Under the pieces are notes generated by a model, which did no database searches, was not told the DNA's origin, and saw only the letters and a list, made by a program, of their open reading frames with translations. Positions 1 through 8,313 of a DNA stretch of 48,224 bases are shown piece after piece. Each line of letters starts with the position of its first letter. Within the stretch, counting starts at the first letter, position 1. The stretch comes from UBA1422 sp963676385 (lineage in GTDB: Bacteria > Bacillota > Clostridia > Peptostreptococcales > Anaerovoracaceae), in assembly GCA_963676385.2 (NCBI GenBank), contig CAXXMM010000003.1:1-48224 (forward strand). Reading direction: 5' to 3'. The translations under genes and the position numbers were made by a program.

Positions 1-401
1 TCCGGGTCCATCATGCTGCCGGAAGACAAAATATCCTCCAATGCCTGATTGGATTCCGACTCCAATGGTCGGTTAAGGGATACCGAAGTATTTAAGGGTG
101 CATGCTTCTTCCGATTTGCCGCCTTGATTGCAGATAAAATTTGTCGATTGATACACAGTTCTGCAAAACTAGCAAAGGAAGCTTCGCGATCAAAATGATA
201 TCCTCGTATGGCTTTTAACAGACCAATGGTTCCTTCCTGAACCACATCATCATCTTCTGCACCCATGATAAAATAAGAGTGTTTCTTTCCCTTGACCACG
301 CCCATGTATTTTCGAATCAAATATTCCAATGCTTCCTGATCTCCGGCTTGAGCAAGACGAACCAACTGTTCATCAGAAAGCAAATCCATATTATTTTCCA
401 T
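1..401 (-). CDS. sigH: RNA polymerase sporulation sigma factor SigH (partial)
   Basis: This is the N-terminal 133 residues of a sigma-70 family factor; the rest lies beyond the left window edge. The visible part starts MENNMDLLSDEQLV and contains the region 2 core, with segments such as GAEDDDVVQEGTIGLLKAI and FDREASFASFAELCINRQ. These match SigH/Spo0H, which directs transition-state and early sporulation genes. The ATG at 401 lies 11 bases inside the end of rlmB, with an AAGAGA-like ribosome site, so the two are translationally coupled. In Clostridia sigH commonly follows rlmB, which supports the call. The partner regions 3 and 4 cannot be checked here. Confidence 0.88.
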   Translation of the reverse strand, partial: MENNMDLLSDEQLVRLAQAGDQEALEYLIRKYMGVVKGKKHSYFIMGAEDDDVVQEGTIGLLKAIRGYHFDREASFASFAELCINRQILSAIKAANRKKHAPLNTSVSLNRPLESESNQALEDILSSGSMMDP

Positions 402-1163
402 CTCTTTGCCTTCTCACTTCGTATAGCACCACCGCTGCGGCATTGGATGCATTCAGTGATCCTATTTTACCCATCATGGGAATAGATACAACGTAATCGG
501 ATTTTTCACCGATTAGTTTGCCGACGCCACTTCCTTCACCACCAATAACAATAGCGAGGGGTCCTTTTAAGTCGGTATCGTATAGGGAAGTTCCATTCAT
601 ATCGCAAGCCCCTACCCAAATACCATAGGACTTTAGTTTATCCAAGGTCTGTGCTATATTTGTCACTCTGGCACACAGCATATATTCCACAGCCCCGGCA
701 GAAGTTTTGGCAACCGTTTCAGTTATGCCAACCGCTCTCCTCTTTGGAATGACAACACCATGGGCTCCAACGCATTCAGCGGTTCGGATAATCGCTCCCA
801 AATTATGAGGGTCTAAAATACCATCCAAAATCACAATCAGTGGATCTTCCCCCGGCTTTTTGCCAGAGCAATCATATCCTCAATGTCAGCGTTTGCCACA
901 GTGGAAACGAAAGCCACCACTCCTTGATGGTTCGTCCCGTTAGCCCATCGATCCAGTGCATTTTTGTCGCTGTAATGGATGGGGATTTTTTTGTCAGACG
1001 CCATGGCAATGATTTTTTTTACAGAGCCCTCCCCGGTGGCGGAAACCAGTAATTTTTCAATTTCCCGGTTTGATTTCAATGCTTCCATAACTGGGTTTCT
1101 TCCAACAATAATTCCTTTGTTGTCTTCCTTGGTCTCTTTTTTATTTTCTGCTATATTTTTCAA
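391..1163 (-). pseudogene. rlmB: 23S rRNA (guanosine-2'-O)-methyltransferase RlmB, frameshifted
   Basis: SpoU/TrmH-family RNA methyltransferase that modifies 23S rRNA. The first reading frame carries the substrate-binding domain (GIIVGRNPVMEALKS) and runs to a stop at 837. The SPOUT catalytic domain follows in another frame (ILDGILDPHNLGAIIRTAEC; IGGEGSGVGKLI; GSLNASNAAAVVLYE). Adding one base to the five-C run at 849-853 (plus strand) restores a continuous protein through the conserved DPLIVILDGI junction. The start is uncertain. A TTG at 1163 has an AAGGAG 12 bases upstream; an ATG at 1232 would overlap folA by 92 bases. Either a real mutation or a homopolymer sequencing error is possible, and I favour the error because the gene is otherwise perfect. 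Confidence 0.85.
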
Positions 1164-1629
1164 AACGATATTTGACTCCTTTTTCTTCAACAATGTTGCT
1201 TTGCCACGTTTTGACAAAACCATTTGCCTCATCCATGTTCATAAAATATTTATCTGCATCATAGATTCCCAGAATTCGAGTCACATACACCTGATCGCAA
1301 TAAGGCATAAACATCTCGTAAATGCAAGCTCCTCCTACCACAAAGATATCCTCTCCATCCAATGGGGCAATCCGATCGAACAACTGGTCCAAATCATTGC
1401 AAATGCAACATTGGTCTCTCTCAAATTCCGGGTTTTCGGTAAGTACAATGTTTTCTCTTCCAGCAAGAGGTTTCCCTCCAGGAAAGGTTTCCAGGGTTTT
1501 TCGCCCCACAATAATGGTTTTTCCGAGGGTCATCTCTTTAAAATATTTTAAGTCACCGGAAAGATGAACCAATAGATTTCCATCTTTCCCAATTCCCCAG
1601 TTTTGATCTACAACAACAATGGCCTTCAT
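1141..1629 (-). CDS. folA: Dihydrofolate reductase
   Basis: This 162-residue protein reduces dihydrofolate to tetrahydrofolate with NADPH. It has the N-terminal WGIGKDGNLL segment, the active-site acid D26 in LVHLSGDLKYF, the IIVGRKT motif, and the nucleotide-binding GGA at 99-101. Length is typical for bacterial DHFR. The ATG has the strong site AGAAGGAG eight bases upstream. It sits directly downstream of thyA, the enzyme that produces dihydrofolate, so the pair forms the usual thymidylate/folate cycle unit. The end overlaps the probable start of rlmB. The usual proline in the LPxDL helix is replaced (LSGDL), a small oddity that may alter antifolate binding. Confidence 0.96.
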   Translation of the reverse strand: MKAIVVVDQNWGIGKDGNLLVHLSGDLKYFKEMTLGKTIIVGRKTLETFPGGKPLAGRENIVLTENPEFERDQCCICNDLDQLFDRIAPLDGEDIFVVGGACIYEMFMPYCDQVYVTRILGIYDADKYFMNMDEANGFVKTWQSNIVEEKGVKYRFEKYSRK

Positions 1630-1656
1630 GGATTACTCCTTCTGTAAAATCTCCCT

Positions 1657-2487
1657 CTATATTGCAATGGGGATATTGGTTATCTGCGGATTTTTTTGGT
1701 AATCTTCAATAATGATGTCCGACACTGAAAACTGATAAAAATCATGAATCTCCGAGTTCAAATGAAATTTTGGGGCATCAAAGGTCGGTCTGGAAATAAG
1801 CTCCTGAACGATGGGGATGTGGCGATCATAAATATGGGCATCTGCAATCACATGGACCAGCTCACCTGGTTCCAACGCTGAAACCTGAGCAAGCATATAC
1901 ACTAATACCGCATATTGAACTACGTTCCAATTGTTCGCCGCCAAAACATCTTGAGATCGCTGGTTCAAAATAGCATTCAGCCGATTCCCCGTCACGTTAA
2001 AAGTCATACTATAGGCACAAGGTTCCAATCCCATCTCCATCAAATCATCAAATTTATATAGGTTTGTGAGAATTCTTCTTGAATATGGCGTATTCTTTAA
2101 CTGCCAAAGAACATTATCCACTTGATCCATTTCCCCTTGAGAGAACTTGTACTTTACGCCAAGTTGATAACCATAGGCCTTGCCAATCAAACCATCCTCA
2201 TCTGCCCATTGGTCCCAAATATGGCTGTTTAAATGATGGATATCATTGGATTTTCGTTGCCATATCCAAAGAAGTTCATCCACCGCAGACCGTATAGCGG
2301 TAGGCCGAAGGGTTAATGCGGGAAATTCATCCTGTAAGTCATATCGATTCACCACGCCAAATTTTTTGATGGTGTGAGCCGGCGTTCCATCCTCCCATCT
2401 AGCCCGAACGATTCGTCCTTCCGAGGAGTCCCCACTCTCCAGGATTTCTTGACACATCTTGATAAATATTTGATCTGCTTTAGCCAT
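1657..2487 (-). CDS. thyA: Thymidylate synthase (ThyA type)
   Basis: Folate-dependent thymidylate synthase of 276 residues that methylates dUMP to dTMP using methylene-tetrahydrofolate. The catalytic cysteine is C157 in EPCAYSMTFNV, followed by the dUMP-binding NQRSQD (175-180) and DAHIYDRH (216-223). The protein belongs to the classical ThyA family, not the flavin-dependent ThyX that many Clostridia carry at this place beside cysS and mrnC. It ends in TAG; reading through would add only eight residues before TAA. The downstream neighbour folA starts 27 bases later. The ATG has GAGGTAAGGA upstream. Confidence 0.96.
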   Translation of the reverse strand: MAKADQIFIKMCQEILESGDSSEGRIVRARWEDGTPAHTIKKFGVVNRYDLQDEFPALTLRPTAIRSAVDELLWIWQRKSNDIHHLNSHIWDQWADEDGLIGKAYGYQLGVKYKFSQGEMDQVDNVLWQLKNTPYSRRILTNLYKFDDLMEMGLEPCAYSMTFNVTGNRLNAILNQRSQDVLAANNWNVVQYAVLVYMLAQVSALEPGELVHVIADAHIYDRHIPIVQELISRPTFDAPKFHLNSEIHDFYQFSVSDIIIEDYQKNPQITNIPIAI

Positions 2488-2492
2488 TTTCC

Positions 2493-2729
2493 TTACCTCA
2501 GTACAAAGTATTTGACGATAATTGCTAGAAGTCCAAGGATAATCATTCCCAGTAACAATTTCTCAGAGCTGCTCCAAGATTTTCTTTCCTTCTTTGTGTC
2601 ATCGGCCTCAAAGGATTCCCCGGCTTCTTGACGTTTCCGATTCTCCTTCTCCACCTCCCGATTGGCCATATAATAGTCTCCTATCATATCCCGGGCATGG
2701 TTTCTTGTTTCCCGTGGTTTCTTCGTCAT
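2493..2729 (-). CDS. Small single-pass membrane protein of unknown function
   Basis: A 78-residue protein with a charged N-terminal half (many K, R, E) and one hydrophobic helix near the C-terminus (LLLGMIILGLLAIIVKYF). It looks like a tail-anchored protein with its charged part in the cytoplasm. No family was recognised. The ATG overlaps the mrnC stop (ATGA) and has GGAAGGTGGG upstream, so it is probably translated with mrnC. thyA starts six bases after its stop, placing it firmly inside the operon. Confidence 0.75.
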   Translation of the reverse strand: MTKKPRETRNHARDMIGDYYMANREVEKENRKRQEAGESFEADDTKKERKSWSSSEKLLLGMIILGLLAIIVKYFVLR

Positions 2730-3115
2730 ATTCCCACCTTCCCATCGATTTCCTCCACAACCCTTGTCATGATTTCATCAATTCTGGATGTTTGTTCAGT
2801 AAGAAATAAAAACCCAATTAAGGCTTCCAATGCCGTTGCCATTTTGTATGCCACTGGGTCAGCATTTTTGGGTTTTGTAACACTTTTTCGGTTCCTCGCC
2901 CTGCGAACCAAATCTTGTTCTTCAGGTGTTAGCATATCCAATATTTTTTTTATGGCATATGCCTGGCTTTCGGCCCGAACATATTTGACAGTCTCCCGAT
3001 GCAGTTGATCTGCGGCAACCCATCCTTTGTGCACCATAAGATTCCGAACAAAAAGTTCATACACCCCGTCCCCTATATAGGCCATCGCCGTGGTATTCAT
3101 CAGGTCCGTATTCAT
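2726..3115 (-). CDS. mrnC: Mini-ribonuclease III
   Basis: A 129-residue RNase III catalytic domain without the double-stranded RNA binding domain, as in the MrnC family that matures the ends of 23S rRNA precursor. The signature YIGDGVYELFVR (13-24) carries the metal-binding acid residues D16 and E20, and a second acidic helix is ALEALIGFLFL with E97. The segment RRARNRKSVTKPKNADPVAYK is typical of the family. The ATG overlaps the cysS stop codon. cysS-mrnC order is conserved across Firmicutes. Confidence 0.95.
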   Translation of the reverse strand: MNTDLMNTTAMAYIGDGVYELFVRNLMVHKGWVAADQLHRETVKYVRAESQAYAIKKILDMLTPEEQDLVRRARNRKSVTKPKNADPVAYKMATALEALIGFLFLTEQTSRIDEIMTRVVEEIDGKVGI

Positions 3116-4509
3116 TCTTTTATAATTTGTACACCCTGTGGTGTATCTTTTAAGGTGATTCCACGAGCTTTTAGGGTATCTCTAATTTGGTCTGCCAAGG
3201 CAAAGTCCCTATTTTTTCGAGCATCCTGCCGTTGGTCAATGAGTTTTTGAATGTCATCATCCACCGATTCGTCTGCAGAATGTTGAAGTAGTCCCAGAAC
3301 ATCACAAAGCTCCATGAGCTGCACCAATGCCTTTTGGGCAAACGCACCGCCTGCGCCTTCTTTGACTGCCGTATTAATTGCAGTAATCATTTCAAAAACT
3401 GCGGCAAGCCCATCAGCGGTATTTAAATCATCATCCATGGCGGTAATAAACGCATTTTTGTATTTTACCAAGGAGGCCAGCGTTTCTTCCTCTTTTACTG
3501 TTAAGTCTCCGGCTTGGTTTCGAATCAGATGCTCCAAGGTATCCTTGGCGTTTTGCATTCTGGCCAAACCGTTCTTGGCCTGCTCCATCAGTTCATCGCT
3601 AAAATTAATGGGGCTTCTGTAATGGCCTGATAACAAAAAGAAACGAATAGTTTCTCCACTATAAGACTGCAATATATCCCGAACCGTGAAAAAGTTTCCT
3701 TTTGATTTGGACATCTTTTCGTTATTGATGGTAATATATCCATTATGCATCCAATAATTGGCAAAGGGTTTCCCATTGTGGGCTTCCGACTGCGCAATTT
3801 CATTTTCATGATGGGGAAATGTCAAATCCTGTCCCCCTGCGTGAATATCAATGGTATCTCCCAAATACCTACGTGACATGGTAGAGCATTCAATATGCCA
3901 CCCTGGTCTGCCCATTCCCCACGGAGACTCCCATGCAATTTCGCTTTCTTCTTTTCGTGCCTTCCAGAGGGCAAAGTCTAGGGGGTCCTTTTTTTTCTCT
4001 TCCACCATAACTCGGGCACCGGACTCTAATTCTTCAATGTTCTGTCTGGATAGTTTCCCATATCCGTCGAAGGATCTGGCACTGAAATATACATCTCCAT
4101 CCACTTCGTAGGCATATCCTTTTTCAACAAGTTCAGCAACAAAGCGGATAATCTCATCCATGTTTTCTGTAACTTTGGGATGGACATCTGCCGGAATCAC
4201 ATTGAGTGCCGCAGCATCTTTAAAATATTCGGCAATGTATTTTTCACTGACCTGCCCGGCAGGGATGCCTTCCTCTTTGGCTTTGTTAATAATTTTATCG
4301 TCAACGTCTGTAAAGTTTTGTACAAACTTCACCTGGGATCCCCGATATTTCAAATACCGTCTCAAGGTGTCAAACACAACGAAGGGTCTGGCATTTCCAA
4401 TATGGAAATAATTGTACACCGTAGGCCCGCAGACATATATGTTCAATTGGTCCTTGCTGATTGGAATCAATTCTTCTTTTTTTCTTGTCAGTGTGTTATA
4501 AATTTTCAT
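3112..4509 (-). CDS. cysS: Cysteine--tRNA ligase
   Basis: Class I aminoacyl-tRNA synthetase of 465 residues. It shows the HIGN motif at 36-39, the zinc ligand C27, a second zinc site around C208 and HHE (233-235), and KMSKS at 265-269. The C-terminal DALR-type helical region and anticodon-binding tail are present, so the length is normal. The ATG lies inside the last codons of cysE with AGAGGAAG upstream, an overlap that couples cysteine synthesis to its charging. This cysE-cysS pairing is common in Firmicutes. I saw no T-box leader in front of cysE or cysS. Confidence 0.97.
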   Translation of the reverse strand: MKIYNTLTRKKEELIPISKDQLNIYVCGPTVYNYFHIGNARPFVVFDTLRRYLKYRGSQVKFVQNFTDVDDKIINKAKEEGIPAGQVSEKYIAEYFKDAAALNVIPADVHPKVTENMDEIIRFVAELVEKGYAYEVDGDVYFSARSFDGYGKLSRQNIEELESGARVMVEEKKKDPLDFALWKARKEESEIAWESPWGMGRPGWHIECSTMSRRYLGDTIDIHAGGQDLTFPHHENEIAQSEAHNGKPFANYWMHNGYITINNEKMSKSKGNFFTVRDILQSYSGETIRFFLLSGHYRSPINFSDELMEQAKNGLARMQNAKDTLEHLIRNQAGDLTVKEEETLASLVKYKNAFITAMDDDLNTADGLAAVFEMITAINTAVKEGAGGAFAQKALVQLMELCDVLGLLQHSADESVDDDIQKLIDQRQDARKNRDFALADQIRDTLKARGITLKDTPQGVQIIKE

Positions 4510-5158
4510 GCAAATCTTCCTCTACTTCTATGTCTTTGACTCTGTTTTCCAACATCACTACCCGCCTTCGCAAACATTCTAATTCAACAGCAATGGGATC
4601 TGGCATATCTACTTGACTCAATTGATCAGGATGTTGTCCCGCGCGCTTCACAATGGTTCCGGGAATTCCCACAACAGTACATCCATCAGGGACTTCTTTG
4701 AGAACCACTGAACCTGCACCGATTTTTACGTCATTTCCTACTTTAAACGGTCCAAGTACCTTCGCTCCGGAGCTGACCACTACCCGATTGCCAATGGTAG
4801 GATGTCGTTTCCCTGTATCCTTGCCGGTGCCCCCCAGGGTGACTCCTTGAAAAAGGGTAACATCATCCCCAATTTCGCTGGTTTCTCCAATGACCACAGC
4901 CATGCCGTGATCAATGAAAAACCGATGACCAATGGTAGCGCCCGGGTGTATTTCAATACCCGTCAAAAAACGACAAGTCTGAGACATCAGTCGAGCCATT
5001 AGTTTTAAATGATGCTTATATAAGAAATGTGCCGGAATATGCCAAATTCTGGCCCAAATTCCGGGGTAACACAAAAGGACTTCCAAAGTGTTTCTTGCCG
5101 CCGGATCTTTTTCCAGCACCGCATCGATATCCTCTTTTATGGTCTTGAAGAATCCCAT
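4496..5158 (-). CDS. cysE: Serine O-acetyltransferase
   Basis: Acetylates L-serine with acetyl-CoA, the first step of cysteine synthesis. The 220-residue protein has an N-terminal helical part (EDIDAVLEKDPAARNTLEVL) and a left-handed beta-helix of hexapeptide repeats with the typical GIEIHPGATIG, FIDHGMAVVIGET and GVTLGGTGK segments. I place the start at the ATG at 5158, which has GAAGGAG at the right distance; an in-frame TTG at 5173 lies within that site. A separate promoter is visible just upstream. The product would feed the O-acetyl pathway together with the sulfhydrylase-type genes near 42 kb. Confidence 0.95.
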   Translation of the reverse strand: MGFFKTIKEDIDAVLEKDPAARNTLEVLLCYPGIWARIWHIPAHFLYKHHLKLMARLMSQTCRFLTGIEIHPGATIGHRFFIDHGMAVVIGETSEIGDDVTLFQGVTLGGTGKDTGKRHPTIGNRVVVSSGAKVLGPFKVGNDVKIGAGSVVLKEVPDGCTVVGIPGTIVKRAGQHPDQLSQVDMPDPIAVELECLRRRVVMLENRVKDIEVEEDLHENL

Positions 5159-5180
5159 TTCTTTCTCCTTCAATTAAGAT

Positions 5181-5232
5181 GAGACGGGAAAACCCGTCTC
5201 AATATTATACCCTATTGCTTTTGGTTAATCAA
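5181..5232 (-). promoter_or_regulatory. Promoter of cysE with palindrome at the start point
   Basis: A -35 TTGATT (5227-5232) and -10 TATAAT (5204-5209) are separated by 17 bases, a good vegetative promoter. An 8-bp perfect inverted repeat GAGACGGG/CCCGTCTC with a 4-base loop (5181-5200) covers the expected start point near 5197. It could be a repressor operator or a 5' mRNA hairpin. No U-run follows it, so it is a poor terminator for the upstream PHP gene. Confidence 0.65.
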
Positions 5233-6040
5233 CAAATGCCGGGTCAAATTCCGGACCATGATAATCAGAGCCACCTGTAACTTTCAATCCGTGGCGATGC
5301 GCCATAATGGTAAATTGAATGGTCTCTTCATCACTGTGTTCGGGATACACACATTCCAACCCACCAAGTCCCATGGCCTTTAATTGATTCAGCAAGGTAT
5401 CCAATCGATCATAAAATCCCTGTGTCCCTCTTTCACCCAAATGACTGATTTTTGCCGGGTGAGCCAAAGCAGCCATTCCACCTGCACCGGTGATTAAATC
5501 AATAGCAACCTGGGCAGACACTTTTTCTTTTTTTATTCGCCGAATTTCTTTGGCACCAAACACTCCATTATGGGCAAATGCCTCTTTGGGAGAATTCACA
5601 TATCCTTTTTTCATTAGTGCTATTGCAAAGTGTGGTTTCCCAATGTAATCCTGCCCGGGCTTTAGGTTCAAGTCTTCCCAGTCCAAGGGGTATCCCAAAT
5701 TGTTCAGGACTTTCATCAACTGGGCATTCCTAATTTTTCTTTTTTGTTTCATGTTATTACAGGCATCTATCAAAGGCTTGTAATGGAGACTAATATCATA
5801 TCCAAGAATATGCAATCCAATGCCGTCTTGATTTTGGGCAGAAATCTCAATGCCGGGAATAACTTTTATCCCCAGTTTTTTACCGGCCTCCATTCCTTCC
5901 AATATTCCACCAACACCATCATGATCTGTAATCGCAATGGTTGTCAGCCCTTTCGCTTTTGCCCATTCCACCACCTCTTCCGGCGACAGAGTGCCGTCAG
6001 AGTAGTAGGTATGCAGGTGCAAATCAGTGTTATCGCTCAT
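5225..6040 (-). CDS. PHP-domain phosphoesterase
   Basis: A 271-residue metal-dependent phosphoesterase of the PHP superfamily (the fold of histidinol phosphatase and the PolC PHP domain). Metal-binding motifs are visible in order: DLHLHTYYSDG at the N-terminus, ITDHDGVGG, a conserved ALAHPAK, and GLKVTGGSDYHGP near the end. Related proteins include nucleoside 3',5'-bisphosphate phosphatases and 5'-to-3' RNA exonucleases such as YciV/RNase AM. The exact substrate cannot be told from sequence. I take the ATG at 6040, preceded by AAAGGTGG; a GTG at 6055 in frame is less likely. It overlaps the upstream DJ-1 gene by 11 bases. Confidence 0.85.
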   Translation of the reverse strand: MSDNTDLHLHTYYSDGTLSPEEVVEWAKAKGLTTIAITDHDGVGGILEGMEAGKKLGIKVIPGIEISAQNQDGIGLHILGYDISLHYKPLIDACNNMKQKRKIRNAQLMKVLNNLGYPLDWEDLNLKPGQDYIGKPHFAIALMKKGYVNSPKEAFAHNGVFGAKEIRRIKKEKVSAQVAIDLITGAGGMAALAHPAKISHLGERGTQGFYDRLDTLLNQLKAMGLGGLECVYPEHSDEETIQFTIMAHRHGLKVTGGSDYHGPEFDPAFVD

Positions 6041-6578
6041 GAAATAATAATCCACCTTTCAATTTATTTAAATCAAAATTCTCCTGTAAAACCGCAACTA
6101 ACGCAACGGCGAATTCCATTGCGGTCCCGGGACCTTTTGAAGTAACCACATTTCCGTCAATGACAACATTCCCATTTGCCATTTTTGCGCCAATTAATTC
6201 TTCCTCCATACCGGGGAAAATCGTTGCATTTTTGCCAACAATCAATCCGGTTTTTCCAAAGATCATGGGTGCTGCACAGATGGCTGCAATATATTTTCCT
6301 GCCTTGGCAAAACCCTTCAAGGTACCCATCAAGGGTTGATGATTTAACAAATTAAGAGTCCCTGTCATTCCCCCGGGGAAAATAATCATTTGGCAGTTTT
6401 CATAGTCTGCCTGGGAATACAGTAAATCACCTTTGATGGTTATGCCATGGGCACCGTTTACTTCCAATGAAGGCTCCATGCTAATCATCTTGATCTCAAC
6501 CCCCGCCCGGCGTAAAATGTCAACAACGGTGATGGCCTCAATTTCCTCAAATCCAGTAGCCAAATGGATATATACCAT
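6030..6578 (-). CDS. DJ-1/PfpI family protein
   Basis: A 182-residue ThiJ/DJ-1/PfpI protein. The nucleophile-elbow cysteine is C101 in IAAICAAPMIFG, and the partner acid is in GFEEIEA (E11/E12), as in the YajL/DJ-1 branch. Such proteins are glyoxalase III-like, deglycase or redox-stress proteins; the exact role is unsettled even in the family. The ATG has TAGGAGGTAACC directly upstream. It is placed between an unknown membrane protein (2 bases away) and the PHP gene, in one transcription unit. Confidence 0.88.
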   Translation of the reverse strand: MVYIHLATGFEEIEAITVVDILRRAGVEIKMISMEPSLEVNGAHGITIKGDLLYSQADYENCQMIIFPGGMTGTLNLLNHQPLMGTLKGFAKAGKYIAAICAAPMIFGKTGLIVGKNATIFPGMEEELIGAKMANGNVVIDGNVVTSKGPGTAMEFAVALVAVLQENFDLNKLKGGLLFHER

Positions 6579-6580
6579 GG

Positions 6581-7381
6581 TTACCTCCTAAACATTGACT
6601 TTCGTCCTGATAAGTTTAACACAAGATAGTAAATTAAACCAAGCAATAATACGGAAAGTGCCACTTCAGCCAAGGTCAATAGCCTAAAATAAGAGTGATT
6701 CAGCAAGGCTGGCAACAAATTTACCGCATCATCCGCCTTTGGAATACCAAATACCCGGTTTCTGATGGGACGAAACATTAATACAAAAACATCGACGATC
6801 TGCATAATCACAAAGATCGGCAAACACAAATAAAAACTTTTTAGCAGTAGGTCTTTTTCTCGGCGGCGCACCAAATAAGTAATAATTGCAATAGTGACAA
6901 TCAAAGAGAGGAACCCCACCATTAGTTCAATATCAACCAAATCTCTAATGTGATGCATCATCTGCCCGTCCGAAGTTGTAAACAAGTCATCCGGCATATA
7001 CTCCAAATCTTCTTTCATCTGGAATTTACCGGTCTTGTGCAACATATAATCCGATATTAGTTGGGCAACTTTGTTCTCATCGGCAGTAATCATTCGTTCA
7101 CTGAGAATTTCACTGGACAACAAATGATATTTATATAGGTCTGGCAGGCGCATCAAAGTATTATCCGTTATCATCATCACACAAACGGGTATGGTGATAA
7201 TCAAAATTGGCGCCAAAATTTGTGTCCATGGCGTTCTTTTTTTGTTCAGGTTTATTTTCCAAGGATTTCGGCCTCTATGTTTTAATAAACCTTTCAACCT
7301 GGCAAAAAAACCTGCCACTTTGGACTCTTTTTTTTTGGTCAACCTAGGGTCATTTTTTATGCGCTTATACATGTTAGACAT
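6581..7381 (-). CDS. Integral membrane protein, possibly DUF1461/TIGR01906-like
   Basis: A 266-residue protein with a basic cytoplasmic N-terminus (about 50 residues rich in K and R), then four hydrophobic segments: near 54-72, 153-170, 183-205 and 240-258. Between the first two is a loop of about 80 residues, likely outside the cell, ending in a HHIRDLVDIE segment that resembles the HxxDVK motif of the DUF1461 family. This assignment is tentative. Function is unknown. The start has GGAGG 13 bases upstream and lies six bases after the nucleoside permease stop. Confidence 0.7.
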   Translation of the reverse strand: MSNMYKRIKNDPRLTKKKESKVAGFFARLKGLLKHRGRNPWKINLNKKRTPWTQILAPILIITIPVCVMMITDNTLMRLPDLYKYHLLSSEILSERMITADENKVAQLISDYMLHKTGKFQMKEDLEYMPDDLFTTSDGQMMHHIRDLVDIELMVGFLSLIVTIAIITYLVRRREKDLLLKSFYLCLPIFVIMQIVDVFVLMFRPIRNRVFGIPKADDAVNLLPALLNHSYFRLLTLAEVALSVLLLGLIYYLVLNLSGRKSMFRR

Positions 7382-7386
7382 AATGG

Positions 7387-8313
7387 TTATCTTTCCTCCC
7401 GGAAATATGGATTCCCTAAATCTGCCGGGGGCAAATCCTCTTTTCGATTTTTATGTGTGCTGATAATCACCACAAGGATTGTTGCAATATATGGAATCAT
7501 ATCAACCAAGTACTGGGAAATACTGATTCCCATCGCCTGTAACCGATATCCTAAAATACTCAAGGCGCCAAATAATAATGCGCCCAGCAAGGCTTTCGTT
7601 GGTCGCCAGGATGCAAAAATGACCAAAGCCACTGCAATCCAGCCTCTTCCGGCCACTACATCCTGTTGCCATACCGGAATAGTAACCAGTGTCATATAAG
7701 CTCCACCAAGACCACACAATGCGCCACCGACAATAATGTTCAGATACTTATACAAATTGACGTTGATCCCGGAAGCATCGGCGGCGGCGGCATTTTCTCC
7801 AACAGCCCGGGTATTCAAGCCAATCCGAGTTCTTTTTAAATAAAATATAATGGCAACGACACAGGCCAGACCAATATAAACAAGGATATCCTGTCCAAAC
7901 AAAGGCTTTCCAATTACCGGAATTTTTGATAACACTGGAATGGAAATATGGCCGAAGGCATTGCGAATTTCCAGAGATAAAGGTACACCAACCACGTCTC
8001 TCCCCACCAATCCTGCGAAGCCCGATCCAAAAATAGTTAGAGTCAAACCGGTAACCACCTGGTTGGCTCGAAGAGATACGGTGAGAAATGCAAACATAGC
8101 AGCCCCGGCAGCTCCGGCGAGTAAGGCGGCGACAACAGCTAAAAATGGGTTGTTTGTAACATATCCCACGCGAAATCCCATGATGGCGCCCATAAGCATC
8201 ATACCTTCCACGCCTAAATTTAAATTGCCCACTTTTTCACTTAATAACTCACCTAAAGTAGCGTATAGCAACGGCATGGCTGCAACAACAACGGCGGCCA
8301 AAAAACTTTCCAT
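7387..8313 (-). CDS. Nucleoside ABC transporter permease (NupQ/YufQ type)
   Basis: A 308-residue inner-membrane permease of the branched-chain/ribose BPD family, with about eight to ten hydrophobic helices. It starts MESFLAAVVVAAMPLLYATLGELLSEKVGNLNLGVEGMM, the usual signature of the second permease of BMP-dependent nucleoside importers. The EAA-like loop TRAVGENAAAADASGI contacts the ATPase. The gene begins directly at the stop of the other permease with an AGGAGGTG site. It ends the transporter set of four genes. Confidence 0.92.
   Translation of the reverse strand: MESFLAAVVVAAMPLLYATLGELLSEKVGNLNLGVEGMMLMGAIMGFRVGYVTNNPFLAVVAALLAGAAGAAMFAFLTVSLRANQVVTGLTLTIFGSGFAGLVGRDVVGVPLSLEIRNAFGHISIPVLSKIPVIGKPLFGQDILVYIGLACVVAIIFYLKRTRIGLNTRAVGENAAAADASGINVNLYKYLNIIVGGALCGLGGAYMTLVTIPVWQQDVVAGRGWIAVALVIFASWRPTKALLGALLFGALSILGYRLQAMGISISQYLVDMIPYIATILVVIISTHKNRKEDLPPADLGNPYFREER

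Noticed and set aside
1657..2487. thyA TAG as a second pyrrolysine site
   Set aside because: The protein is complete before the TAG and the extension is only eight residues; it is a normal stop.
4496..5224. T-box leader for cysS/cysE
   Set aside because: There is no TGGNACC motif or long leader; the 5' region before cysE is under 45 bases.
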